Source: Caulobacteraceae bacterium
GTDB taxonomy: Bacteria > Pseudomonadota > Alphaproteobacteria > Caulobacterales > Caulobacteraceae
DNA length: 64,000 bases
Reading direction: 5' to 3'
Assembly: GCA_030446805.1 (NCBI GenBank)
Contig: JAUJMO010000003.1
Location: 350,982 to 414,981, forward strand
The notes under the pieces: model-generated
Told to the model about the DNA's origin: nothing
Database searches by the model: none
The model's input: the letters and a program-made list of their open reading frames with translations, nothing else
Program-made: the position numbers and the translations under genes
Shown: positions 8,849-17,547 of the stretch, piece by piece
Numbering within the stretch: position 1 is the first letter of the stretch
Layout: the number at the start of each line of letters is the position of its first letter

Positions 8849-9880
8849 ATGCGGTTCCTCATACTCCTGCCCCTGTTGCTCGCCGCCTGCGGTCCCCGCG
8901 AAGTCCCGGAGCCGACCGTGTGGGCTGCGGGATCCTCCACCGTCTTTCCCTTCGCCAGTCGAGCGGCGGAGAACTTCGCGCGCAAGACCGGGCGTCCGGC
9001 CCCGCGGGTCGAAAGCCTGGGCACGGGCGGCGGGATCAAGGCCTTTTGCGACGGGGTGGGCGAGGGCACGCCGGACATCGCCCTGGCTTCCCGCCCGATG
9101 AAGCCCGGCGAGTGGGACGACTGCCGCGAGGCGGGGGTGACCGTGGCCGAGGTCCGCATCGGCTCGGACGGGGTGGTGGTGGCCACCGACCGCCAGGGCG
9201 CCGACTACCGGCTCAGCCTGGAGCAGCTCTACCGCGCGTTGGCCGCGGAGACGCCGGGTCCGGACGGCCGCTTCATCCCCAACCCCAACGCGACCTGGCG
9301 CGAGGTGGACCCGGCGCTGCCGCCCGTGCGCATCCAGGTCTATGGCCCGCCGCCGACCTCGGGCACCCGCGACGCCTTTGTGGAGCTGGGCATGGAGGCG
9401 GGCGCGAAGAAAATCCCCGCCCTGGCCGCGCTCAAGGAGCAGGACGAGGACGCCTTCAAGGCCCGCGCCCACACCCTGCGTGAGGACGGCGGCTGGGTGG
9501 ATGCGGGCGAGAACGACAATGCGCTGCTGCAGACCCTGACCCGCACGCCCGGCTCCCTGGGCGTGTTCGGCTTCAGCTTCCTGGGCCAGAACCGCGACCG
9601 GGTGAAGGCGGCCACGGTGAACGGCGTGGCGCCTTCGACCGAGACCATCGCCGACGGCTCCTATCCGCTGGCGCGCACCTTGTATCTTTACGTGAAGAAG
9701 CAGCACCTCCAGCGAACGCCGGCGATCCGGGCCTATCTGGCCGAATTCCTGTCGGACGCCGCCTCCGGCAAGGGCGGCTATCTGGCCGACCAGGGCATGA
9801 TCCCGCTGCCCGCCGATGAGTTGCTGGCCGCGCGCGGGGGGCTGGCGGACCTGCCGGACATGCCCCGGCCGGCGGAGTAG
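8849..9880 (+). CDS. PstS-like phosphate-binding lipoprotein
   Basis: 343-aa lipoprotein (MRFLILLPLLLAAC, very short signal). The periplasmic phosphate-binding fold is recognisable: WAAGSSTVFPFASRAAENF at the N-terminus, SLGTGGGIKAFCDG with the phosphate-contacting Ser/Thr/Gly loop, DIALASRPM, the hinge-side PTSGTRDAFVELG, and LGVFGFSFL near the C-terminus. These residues contact phosphate in PstS. No pstCAB genes follow, so this is a solitary binding protein that may serve a transporter elsewhere or act in sensing. It lies just downstream of the phnCDE-type genes, separated by the repeat-bracketed pseudogene; both point to phosphorus acquisition. Confidence 0.85.
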   Translation: MRFLILLPLLLAACGPREVPEPTVWAAGSSTVFPFASRAAENFARKTGRPAPRVESLGTGGGIKAFCDGVGEGTPDIALASRPMKPGEWDDCREAGVTVAEVRIGSDGVVVATDRQGADYRLSLEQLYRALAAETPGPDGRFIPNPNATWREVDPALPPVRIQVYGPPPTSGTRDAFVELGMEAGAKKIPALAALKEQDEDAFKARAHTLREDGGWVDAGENDNALLQTLTRTPGSLGVFGFSFLGQNRDRVKAATVNGVAPSTETIADGSYPLARTLYLYVKKQHLQRTPAIRAYLAEFLSDAASGKGGYLADQGMIPLPADELLAARGGLADLPDMPRPAE

Positions 9881-10194
9881 CTTCCGCGATCGCTGGTGGA
9901 CGGGGCGGCTGCGAACGGTTCGCTCCACAAGGCCCGGAGGGGGGGGCCGCGTCTGGGCCGCCCCTCCCCGCGGAGCCTGTCCCGGGCAGGCCTACGCCGG
10001 TCCCCGTGCCCCCCGCTCCGGGAGTGGGTTTACAGGTCTGAGTTCTTGGCCATCTGGGCGTCCGGGCAGGTCCCTGACCAAAGATCCTCTCTCCCGACCA
10101 ATCAGATTTTCTCCCGCCCTGGTGCGATGCGAAGACCCAGCGCCCGCGCGAGGTTCGCTTCGCGCGGATTGTGTTGAGAAACTTGGCCGCCGGC
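9881..10194. other. Non-coding stretch without recognised gene
   Basis: No supported gene is seen. It contains a GC-rich run just after the pstS-like stop and a perfect 8-bp hairpin at 10144-10167 (CCGCGCGA ... TCGCGCGG). It separates the PstS-like gene from the CorC/HlyC relic and may mark where the rest of that gene was lost. Confidence 0.5.
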
Positions 10195-10631
10195 GCTTTC
10201 GGCCCCCGGTCCACATGGCCTTCGTGATCAACGAGTACGGAGCGTTGGAAGGCGTGCTCACGCCGACGGACATTCTCGAGATGATCGCGGGCGACTTCAA
10301 GGAGACGCATGACGGGAGCTCGGCCGCCATTGTTCGTCGCGAGGATGGCTCCATCCTGGTTGACGGACGAACGGACCTGCTCGAACTCGCGCAGGTGCTG
10401 GGCGAGGACTTCACCGAGTCCGGTGGCTCCTACCACACCGTCGCCGGCCTGCTCCTGCACACGCTCTCGCGCCTGCCCGCCGAAGGGGAGACCGTCAGGC
10501 TGGGTCGTTACGAGGTGGAGGTGATCGACATGGACGATCGCCGGATCGACAAGCTGCTCTTCAGGTTGGCCCGAGCGGCCGGACGGCGCCCGAAGGTCTC
10601 TCAATGTCAGCCAGAGCAGATTCAGTCATGA
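10195..10631 (+). pseudogene. 3' relic of a CNNM/CorC/HlyC-type membrane transporter gene
   Basis: About 145 codons encode the end of a second CBS domain (MAFVINEYGALEGVLTPTDI, then LEMIAGDF) and a complete CorC_HlyC transporter-associated domain (DGSILVDGRTDLLELAQVLG through EVEVIDMDDRRIDKLL). Intact family members have about 400 residues with an N-terminal DUF21 membrane domain and two CBS domains. None of that is present upstream, so the gene is 5'-truncated. An ATG at 10215 exists but a stand-alone product would lack the membrane part. The stop codon overlaps the start of the next gene (ATGA at 10628-10631), a leftover of translational coupling in the ancestral operon. Confidence 0.8.
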
Positions 10632-11683
10632 AGATCGTCCGCGGCGTCCTCCTCGTCGTGCTCGGCCTCTTGCTTGCGGCGACCCTGGTTGCGGCGATCC
10701 CCAGCAATTCCCGGTGGGTCCGCATCTTCGACTTTCCTCGCGTGCAGACGGCCGTCCTTCTGGTTCTGGTGTTCGCGGGGTGGGCGGTGGCGGCGCGGCC
10801 CAGGCCGGGTGCGCTGGCGGCGATGGGGTCGGCGGTTCTCGTCGCGCTCCTGCTTCAAGCTTCAAAAGTGTGGCCTTACACCCGCCTCCACGCGGTCGAA
10901 GCGCCTACCGCGGCCGCCTGCGCGCCCAGTGACCGCTTCTCCGTGCTGGTCGCCAACGTCCTTTACACCAACCGCAACGCCGCCGCTCTGCTTCAACTCG
11001 TGCGCAGCGCCGATCCCGATCTCGTGCTTCTGCTGGAGACCAACGCCTTCTGGAATCGCGAGCTCGATGATCTCGACTCCGCCTACCCCCACCGGGTGGA
11101 GCATCCCCGGCCCGACGGGCACGGCATCCATCTGTTGTCGCGGAACCGGCTTGTCTCCCCTCGGGTCCGCTATCTTTTCGGGGATTACCGTCCCTCCATC
11201 TGGAGCGGCGTCCGGTTGCCGTCGGGCGAGACCGTCGGTTTCTACGGGCTTCATCCGGCGCCTCCGCCCTTGAAGGACACCGCACGGCGCGATGCGGAGA
11301 TTCTGATTGTTGCTCAGGCCGTTCGAGCGGAGGGCAGGCCGGCCTTGGTGGCGGGGGACTTCAACGACGTGCCGTGGTCGCGCACGACCCGGCTCTTCGC
11401 GGAGGTGGGCGGCCTCTCGGACCCGCGGATTGGGCGGGGGCTGTTCACGACCTTCAGTGCGAACTGGCCATTGTTTCGCTGGCCATTGGATCACGTGTTC
11501 CACACGCGCGGCTTCACCCCGCTGGAGATCGAGGTGGGACCGGATATCGGGTCCGACCACCTGCCGTACATGGCTGTCCTATGCCGCGACGGGGCGGCCG
11601 CTCCGCCGAGCACCACCTTCTCTCCAAAAACCGCGGCGGCGGCAGCACGCATCATCGCTGCAGGACGTGAGGTCGCTAGGTGA
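10628..11683 (+). CDS. Membrane-anchored endonuclease/exonuclease/phosphatase (EEP) family protein
   Basis: The protein (351 aa from the ATG at 10628; an upstream ATG at 10604 is possible) has two to three N-terminal hydrophobic segments (about residues 5-25, 42-58 and 65-80). An EEP catalytic domain follows: FSVLVANVLYTNRNA, the metal-binding Glu in LVLLLETN, GDFNDVPWS (catalytic Asp/Asn) and GSDHLPYMAVL (catalytic His). The domain probably faces the periplasm or outside. Similar membrane EEP proteins are common in Caulobacterales; substrates (DNA, phospholipid or nucleotide) are not predictable here. The start overlaps the CorC/HlyC relic's stop codon. Confidence 0.8.
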   Translation: MKIVRGVLLVVLGLLLAATLVAAIPSNSRWVRIFDFPRVQTAVLLVLVFAGWAVAARPRPGALAAMGSAVLVALLLQASKVWPYTRLHAVEAPTAAACAPSDRFSVLVANVLYTNRNAAALLQLVRSADPDLVLLLETNAFWNRELDDLDSAYPHRVEHPRPDGHGIHLLSRNRLVSPRVRYLFGDYRPSIWSGVRLPSGETVGFYGLHPAPPPLKDTARRDAEILIVAQAVRAEGRPALVAGDFNDVPWSRTTRLFAEVGGLSDPRIGRGLFTTFSANWPLFRWPLDHVFHTRGFTPLEIEVGPDIGSDHLPYMAVLCRDGAAAPPSTTFSPKTAAAAARIIAAGREVAR

Positions 11684-12174
11684 CCACGAGGATCGTGTTC
11701 GGATCGATGCTGGTCCGGCGACTCCACGGTTCGCACGAGCAGGGCGTTCAAGCTTCAGGTTCGCTTCTCGGCCGGGACGGCGACTCGCCTACACTGAAGC
11801 TTTCGGGTCGATGTGGAGAAAACGGACGCCTGGCATGGGTCAGATCACAGCCTTATCGGCGCCTCTGTTGTCCAGAGCTTCGTAAAAGTCTGTAAGCCTC
11901 CTGGCCGACCTCTTCGCAACCCGGCCCCGTTCGCGGTTCAAGCCCCAGCAGAGGTCCGAAGGTCCGCTAAGAGGTCAGGAACGGTCAGTCGCGCTCAAGA
12001 GAGGGATGAGAGCGGGCGTAAATGCACGAGCGGTTCGCACTCGGCTTCACCGGTCGCCAAGCCGGCAGGACGGGACGCTTCAGCTGCGTCCAGGACCAAC
12101 CGGAGCATCCCACCCGCGGGCGCCCCCTAGCTTCGCCGGCCTCCCAGACCATGGAGCATTCGGCGATCGGTGCT
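11684..12174. other. Intergenic stretch of about 490 bases, no gene recognised
   Basis: No frame here shows a convincing start, ribosome-binding site or recognisable motif. It lies between the stop of the EEP gene and the stop of convergent kynU. It is longer than typical for convergent genes in this window and may hold decayed sequence. Confidence 0.5.
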
Positions 12175-13407
12175 TCAGGTCACCAGCGCCGGTATATGGA
12201 AGCGGGGTTCACGCCAGCCTTCGTCCCGCAGAATGGCCGCGAGCCGGGCGACCGCGTCCCAGACGTCGACGTAGCGCACATAGAGGGGGCTGAATCCGAA
12301 GCGCAGGGTGTCGGGCGCACGAAAGTCGCCGATCACCCCCGCGGCGATCAGGGCCTGCATCACGGGATAGCCCTCGGGATAGGCGAGACTGACGTGCCCG
12401 CCGCGTGCGTCAGCCTGCCTGGGGCTGGCCAGGGTCATGTCGGGGCAGCATTGCTCAACCAGCGCGATGAACAGATCACCAAGTGCATGCGCTTTGCGCT
12501 CCAGGTCGCTCATCGAGAGCCCCTCGAAGACGCCCAGCGCCTCATCCAGAGCGGCCAGGCTGAGCACCGGGGGGGTTCCGCATAGGCCGCGCAGCACGCC
12601 TGGCGCAGGCTGGTAATCGCCCTCGAACCCGAAGGGCCGCGCATGTCCCATCCAGCCGGAGAGGGGCGAGCGGAAGACCTCCTGCAGCCGGGGCGCGACA
12701 TAGAGGAAGGCCGGCGCACCCGGCCCGCCGTTGATGTATTTGTAGCCGCAACCGACGGCGAAATCGGCCCCATCACGCTCGAGCTGCACATCAAGCACGC
12801 CCGCGCTGTGACTAAGGTCCCAAAGCGTCAGCGCCCCGACCGAGCGCGCGCGCGCGCAGAGCAACGCCATCGGGTGTGCGGCAGCCGTTTTGTAGTGCAC
12901 CTGGCTCAGCAAAAGCAGGGCGACATCATCGTCCAGAGCCTCAGCGAGCCGATCGCGTTCGACGACCCGGAGCTCCACCGCTCCGCCCATGAACTCGGTC
13001 AAGCCCTGCAGGATGTAGACGTCCGTGGGAAAGTCCCCCTGCTCTGTCAGGACCACCCGCCGGGGGGCTTGCAGACGAAGCGCGGCCGCGGCGAGTTTGA
13101 ACAGGTTCACGGAGGTGGAGTCGGCCGCCACCACCGCACCAGGCTCCGCGCCCACGATGCCCGCGATCCGAGCTCCCACGCGCTCGGGCAGGCTGATCCA
13201 GCCGTGTGCGTTCCAGCTGCGGATGAGGTCCCGACCCCACTGCTCCCGCACCACGGCGGCGACGCGCCGGCTCACCGCATTAGGCAAGGCGCCGAGCGAG
13301 TTGCCGTCAAGGTAGATCAGGCCTTCCGGCAGATCGAACAGCGCACGCGCGGGCGCCAAGGCGTCCTGGCTGTCCAGATCAGCGCAGGTTTGGCGGGTGA
13401 TCGGCAT
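12175..13407 (-). CDS. kynU: Kynureninase
   Basis: 410-aa PLP enzyme of fold type I. Visible features are GLIYLDGNSLGALP at the N-terminus, STSVNLFKL (phosphate cradle), WDLSHSAGVL with the cofactor-binding Asp, and YKYINGGPGAPAF with the Schiff-base Lys (about residues 226-238). It hydrolyses L-kynurenine (or 3-hydroxykynurenine) to anthranilate (or 3-hydroxyanthranilate) and alanine in tryptophan degradation. It is divergent from the hydrolase at 13477 with 69 bases between the starts, so both probably share a control region. No tryptophan dioxygenase is in the window. Confidence 0.95.
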   Translation of the reverse strand: MPITRQTCADLDSQDALAPARALFDLPEGLIYLDGNSLGALPNAVSRRVAAVVREQWGRDLIRSWNAHGWISLPERVGARIAGIVGAEPGAVVAADSTSVNLFKLAAAALRLQAPRRVVLTEQGDFPTDVYILQGLTEFMGGAVELRVVERDRLAEALDDDVALLLLSQVHYKTAAAHPMALLCARARSVGALTLWDLSHSAGVLDVQLERDGADFAVGCGYKYINGGPGAPAFLYVAPRLQEVFRSPLSGWMGHARPFGFEGDYQPAPGVLRGLCGTPPVLSLAALDEALGVFEGLSMSDLERKAHALGDLFIALVEQCCPDMTLASPRQADARGGHVSLAYPEGYPVMQALIAAGVIGDFRAPDTLRFGFSPLYVRYVDVWDAVARLAAILRDEGWREPRFHIPALVT

Positions 13408-13476
13408 ATTACCTCGGCGGCTTGGTCTGGGGCTCAGCGCCGCCCTAGATGGGTCAGCGAAGCTGGAGGGCGAATA

Positions 13477-14445
13477 GTGTTGAAGGTGCAGCTCGCCAAG
13501 GGCGCGGTGTCGGCGGCCCTCCTAGCTGCCCAGCCCGGATGTTCGGTCCCGCCCTCCGCGCCGGCGTCCACCCCTGCTCCTCGGGCGGAGGCGGCTCCTG
13601 CGCGCGCGCCGATCACCTTCCGGCAGCTGCTGGAGCGTCCCCGCGTTCCGGCGACCGCGCGAATCGCCTATGGGCCCGACCCGCTGCAGTTCGGGGAACT
13701 CTGGACGCCGCAAGGGCAGGGCCCGCATCCCGTGGTCGTGCTCATCCACGGCGGATGCTGGCGCGCCGACCTGCCTGGTCTGGAGCTCATGGACTACATG
13801 GCCGAAGACCTGCGCCGGAGCGGCGTGGCGATCTGGAACTTGGAATACCGGCGGCTCGGCCCCGCAGGGAGCGGCTACCCGCACGCCTTCCAGGACGTTG
13901 CGCGCGGCGTTGACCATCTACGGACCTTGGCCGGCCCCCATCGGCTGGACCTCCGCCGGCTCGTGTTCGCCGGCCATTCGGCGGGCGGCCATCTCGCCTT
14001 GTGGGCCGCCAGCCGGCCCAAGCTGCCGCGCACCAGTCCCCTGTTCACCCCCCAGCCGCTGACGCCGCGGAAGGTCGTCACCCTGGCGGGCATTAACGAC
14101 CTGGAGGCCTATCGCGCCGACGGCCCGGAGGCTTGCGGCGGGCCGGAATTGATCGACCGGCTCGTCGGCTCCCCGCGGCCCGCACCGTTCGCCGACACCT
14201 CGCCAGCCGCGCTGCTGCCGATCGGAACGCCCTTGACGGTGATTTCGGGCGCGCTGGACCGCATCGTCCCAAGCCGCTTCGGCCGTGAGTATGCGGCGGC
14301 GGCGGTGCGCGCCGGCGACCCTGCCTGCGTGCTCGACCTGCCTGGCGCGGGCCACTTCGAACTGATCGACCCCGCCGCCGCTGCCTGGCCGCAGGTCAAG
14401 GCCGAGATCACCTCGGTGCTCCGGGCGGGGTGCATAGGCCGCTAA
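13477..14445 (+). CDS. Alpha/beta hydrolase, probable kynurenine formamidase-like (BD-FAE type)
   Basis: The start is a GTG at 13477 with GGAGGG six bases upstream; a longer open frame reading through antisense kynU is rejected. The N-terminus is hydrophobic with an early Cys (LLAAQPGC), possibly a signal or weak lipobox, then a Pro/Ala linker. The hydrolase domain has the HGGCW oxyanion motif (about residue 90), the nucleophile elbow GHSAGGHLALW, an Asp in SGALDRIVP and a His in GAGHFELID. HGG-W with GHSAGGH is the pattern of arylformamidases and related BD-FAE hydrolases. Its divergent pairing with kynureninase suggests N-formylkynurenine hydrolysis; a possible export signal argues for caution. 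Confidence 0.75.
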   Translation: MLKVQLAKGAVSAALLAAQPGCSVPPSAPASTPAPRAEAAPARAPITFRQLLERPRVPATARIAYGPDPLQFGELWTPQGQGPHPVVVLIHGGCWRADLPGLELMDYMAEDLRRSGVAIWNLEYRRLGPAGSGYPHAFQDVARGVDHLRTLAGPHRLDLRRLVFAGHSAGGHLALWAASRPKLPRTSPLFTPQPLTPRKVVTLAGINDLEAYRADGPEACGGPELIDRLVGSPRPAPFADTSPAALLPIGTPLTVISGALDRIVPSRFGREYAAAAVRAGDPACVLDLPGAGHFELIDPAAAAWPQVKAEITSVLRAGCIGR

Positions 14446-14606
14446 CGCGTCCCCAGCCAAGCTCACGCTCACGATTGATCCTCGGCGGGTCCCGGTACGG
14501 GGGCGCGCCGACCTGTGGTGAGAAAAGCACGCGAGAGGCGTTGGCGTCGCAGTTCTCAGGATGACCAGAGGTTGCTAGATTTCACGCCGGTGCAGGTGAG
14601 GTCGCA

Positions 14607-16121
14607 GTGAAAGCAAGGTTCAAGGCCATGGTCGCCGCGGGAGCGCTCGTGGCTGTTCCAGCAGGGGAGGCCCAAGCGGCGTGGCGACGTGCGGAGTCGG
14701 CGCACTTCGTCGTCTACAGTGAAGGCGGCGAGGGCGCCCTACGCGCTTACGTCGACGAGCTGGAGGTTTTCGACGGCCTGCTGAGACGCGAGTTCGGCGT
14801 GAGGTCCGACGAGGCCGGCTCCGGTAAGCTGACCATCTATTTGGTCGACAGCTTGGGCGATCTTCGGCGCGTCTGGCCGAATGTGGCACGAAGCGTGACG
14901 GGCTTCTACTCGGCCGGAACCGACGACATCTACGCCATGGCGTCCACCGGGCGAGAGGCGGTTCATACGATCCAGCACGAATACATGCACCACTTCATGC
15001 TCCAGCACCGGCCGTACCCTTATCCGGCCTGGCTGGTGGAGGGGGTCGCCGAGTATTGGGCCACCACGGAAATCGCGAGGGACGCGGTGACGGTGGGCAA
15101 GTTCGAACGCAATCGCGCGCTGGGGCTGGCCAATCTTCCCTGGTTGCCGTTGGATGTTGTGCTGGGCCGCCGACCGGAGGAGCTGCGGGATACTCAAGCG
15201 CAGGGGATGTACTACGCCCAGGCTTGGCTCCTGACTCACTATCTCGCGCGGGATCCGAAACGGCGGCCGCAGCTCCTGGCCTATATGACGGCCGTGGGGG
15301 AGAAAGGGGCCGATCCGGTCAAGGCCATGGAGGCCGCGACGGGCATGTCGGTGCGGGCGCTGGAGGATCAGCTCCGGCGGTACTTCACCGGGCGGATCGT
15401 CAGCGAGCGCTATGCGGTGACGGGGCAGCGCAAGACGGCGTCCATGACGGTGAGCGTCATGCCGCCTTCGGCCGATGAGCTGCTGCTGGAAAGCCAGGCG
15501 CTTAAGGGCACCTTGAGCGCAGCGGAGGGCGCCGCCATGCTGGCCAAGGTGCGGGCGGCGGCGGCACGCCATGGGGCGGACCGGCTGGCGCGGCTCGCGC
15601 TGGCCCGGGCCGAGCTGGCCTACGGCGACCGGGCTGCGGGGGACGCTGCGCTGGAAGCTTATTTGAAGACCAACCTCGACGATGCCGAGGCCTTGACGGT
15701 GCTGGCCGAAAGCAAGCTGGACGCGGCGGAGAAGGACGGCGCGCGGCGCAACGCCCTGCACAACGAGGCGCGCAGGCTGCTGAACCGGGCCTACAAGTCC
15801 GAGCCCCGGCGGTACCAGACCATCTACGCGCTCGCGCGAGCCCGGTCGAACGCGCCGGACTATCCTACGGACGCCGACCTTGAGACGCTGGCGGTGGCGC
15901 ATGAACTGGCGCCGCAGGTGGCCGCCATCCGTTTGCAGACAGCCCAGGTCGCCCTCCGCCGCAACGATCGGGCGCTGGCGGTACGCCTGCTCACGCCCTT
16001 GGTGAACGGCCCACACGGCGGGGCGGAGGTGGAGCGGGCGCGGGCTCTGCTCGCCCAAGCCAGGGCGCAGGCCTCCGCTATGACTTCCCCAGGAAGGTCA
16101 GTCGCGCCGCGGCGGCCCTAG
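14607..16121 (+). CDS. Exported zincin (peptidase MA-like/DUF1570-type) with TPR tail
   Basis: 504 aa with a signal peptide (residues 1-25, cleavage near AQA). The catalytic domain has HEYMHH (residues 124-129), a HExxH zinc site, followed by PAWLVEGVAEYWA, where the Glu of EG is the likely third ligand (gluzincin). The domain ends in a helical module around GADPVKAMEAATG. The C-terminal 200 residues are Ala/Leu-rich helical repeats that look like TPRs (DRLARLALARAELAYGDRAA, DDAEALTVLAESKL). It probably acts in the periplasm on peptides or the cell envelope. The GTG-like upstream region gives no better start. Confidence 0.75.
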   Translation: MKARFKAMVAAGALVAVPAGEAQAAWRRAESAHFVVYSEGGEGALRAYVDELEVFDGLLRREFGVRSDEAGSGKLTIYLVDSLGDLRRVWPNVARSVTGFYSAGTDDIYAMASTGREAVHTIQHEYMHHFMLQHRPYPYPAWLVEGVAEYWATTEIARDAVTVGKFERNRALGLANLPWLPLDVVLGRRPEELRDTQAQGMYYAQAWLLTHYLARDPKRRPQLLAYMTAVGEKGADPVKAMEAATGMSVRALEDQLRRYFTGRIVSERYAVTGQRKTASMTVSVMPPSADELLLESQALKGTLSAAEGAAMLAKVRAAAARHGADRLARLALARAELAYGDRAAGDAALEAYLKTNLDDAEALTVLAESKLDAAEKDGARRNALHNEARRLLNRAYKSEPRRYQTIYALARARSNAPDYPTDADLETLAVAHELAPQVAAIRLQTAQVALRRNDRALAVRLLTPLVNGPHGGAEVERARALLAQARAQASAMTSPGRSVAPRRP

Positions 16122-16154
16122 TCGGTTGACAGGCGGAGAAGACGTTCATCATCA

Positions 16155-16310
16155 AACCCCTAGTCGGGCGCCGTCGTCGCGGCCCTGTTGCTGGGCGGCT
16201 GCGCTGCGGGTCCGGAGACGATGACGACCACGAGGGCTGGAGTGAGCGGTGACGGGAGAAGGGTCGAGTCCCTGTGGGCCGATGTCCCGAACGCGTCAGA
16301 GGGCGTCTAA
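16155..16310 (+). pseudogene. Possible remnant of a small lipoprotein gene
   Basis: A frame open from about 16164 to a TAA at 16308-16310 reads as a lipoprotein signal (AVVAALLLGGCAAGPE) with a good lipobox, then about 30 polar residues. There is no normal start codon: upstream, IIKPLVG is in a different frame, so one inserted base near 16167 would explain the break. This is a weak call from composition and the lipobox alone; it could be chance in GC-rich DNA. Confidence 0.3.
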
Positions 16311-16355
16311 CCCGCCCCGCCCCGCCCGTGCGCAGGCCGGCCGCTCCACAGGCCC

Positions 16356-17465
16356 CTACCCCCGCACCCGTGAGGGCGACAAGGGCCCGCCCCGGCGGCG
16401 CAAGCGTGTGACCCGTCGCAGCCTTCGCCAGAAGCGGCTTTTCTGCGGCTCGGGATAGGGCTGGAGGTTGCGCACGAACTCCTCCGCCGAGGCGCGCCAG
16501 CTATAGCGCTCGGCGTAGCCGCGGACGTGGGCGCGGTCGAGCGGGAGGCAGTCCAGGCACGCCTGCCGCAGGTCGTCGAACACTGCGCCCGCGCCTGACC
16601 CCGGGATGATGTCGATCGGCCCGGGCGCCGGAAAGGCCGCCACGGGCGTACCGCAGGCCATGGCCTCCAGGATCACCAGGCCGAAGGTGTCGGTCAGCGA
16701 GGGGAAGACGAAGACGTCGGCGTCGGCGAAGGCCGCCGTCAGCTCGGCGCCGAATTTGGCGCCGGTGAACACCGCCTCCGGGTGCTTGCTTTCCAGCTCC
16801 TTGCGCTGGGGACCGTCGCCCACCACCACCTTGGTCCCGGGCAGGTCGAGCGCCAGGAAGGCTTCGATGTTCTTCTCCACCGCCACCCGGCCCACATTCA
16901 GGAACACCGGGCGCTTCAGCTCGGCGAACGGGCCGGGCGGGTCTGCGGGACCGCGGGGGTGGAACAGCTCGGTGTCCACCCCGCGCGCCCAGGGGGACAG
17001 GTTGCGGAAGCCGCGCCGCTCCAGCTCGGCCCGCATGGTGGGGGTCGCCACCATGACCCGCCCGGATGGGCCGTGGAACCAGCGCATGTAGCTGTATCCC
17101 GTGCTCACCGGCAGCACGGGCACGCGCGCCGACACGTACTCGGGAAAGCGCGTGTGGTAGCTGGTGGTGAAGGGCAGCCCCCATTCCATGCAGATGCGCC
17201 GCGCCGCCAGCCCCAGCGGCCCCTCGGTGGAGATGTGGATGGCTTCCGGCTCGAAGGCCTTGAACAGTTCCTGGGTGGGCCCGTAGGCGCCGATGGCCAG
17301 CTTGATCTCCGGATAGGTCGGGAGCGGGGCGGTCTTGAACAGGCCTGGGTGGACCACCTCGACCTCGTGGCCCATGGCCCGGCACTCGGCCACGGTGCGG
17401 GACAGGGTCCGCACGACCCCGTTGACCTGCGGCTCCCAGGCGTCCGTCGCAAGCAGGATGCGCAT
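16356..17465 (-). CDS. GT4-family glycosyltransferase (mannosyl/glucosyltransferase of PimB/MgtA type)
   Basis: 369 aa. The N-terminal Rossmann domain starts MRILLATDAWEPQVNGVVRT, the typical GT4 opening with a Gly-Val donor/acceptor loop. SYHTRFPEY and VSTGYSYMRWFH line the acceptor cleft. The C-terminal domain has FLNVGRVAVEKNIEAFLAL, VVVGDGPQ, VFVFPSLTDTFGLVILEAMA (EX7E motif) and GTPVAAF. Such enzymes transfer a hexose or mannose to a lipid or diacylglycerol at the inner membrane. The start at 17465 matches the conserved N-terminus; the open frame extends to 18014 but that is antisense to the HAD gene. The C-terminus is very basic, suggesting membrane contact. Confidence 0.88.
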   Translation of the reverse strand: MRILLATDAWEPQVNGVVRTLSRTVAECRAMGHEVEVVHPGLFKTAPLPTYPEIKLAIGAYGPTQELFKAFEPEAIHISTEGPLGLAARRICMEWGLPFTTSYHTRFPEYVSARVPVLPVSTGYSYMRWFHGPSGRVMVATPTMRAELERRGFRNLSPWARGVDTELFHPRGPADPPGPFAELKRPVFLNVGRVAVEKNIEAFLALDLPGTKVVVGDGPQRKELESKHPEAVFTGAKFGAELTAAFADADVFVFPSLTDTFGLVILEAMACGTPVAAFPAPGPIDIIPGSGAGAVFDDLRQACLDCLPLDRAHVRGYAERYSWRASAEEFVRNLQPYPEPQKSRFWRRLRRVTRLRRRGGPLSPSRVRG

Positions 17466-17547
17466 GGAACGGCTATAGGGCCCGCCGAGGGGAGGTGGAA
17501 CCCCGCCCGGCGGCGGGGGTTCGGACCCGAACAACAAGGAGGGCCGC

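Noticed and set aside
12643..13476. Upstream extension of the formamidase-like hydrolase
   Set aside because: This part is antisense to kynU; GTG 13477 has an excellent ribosome-binding site and the hydrolase motifs lie after it.
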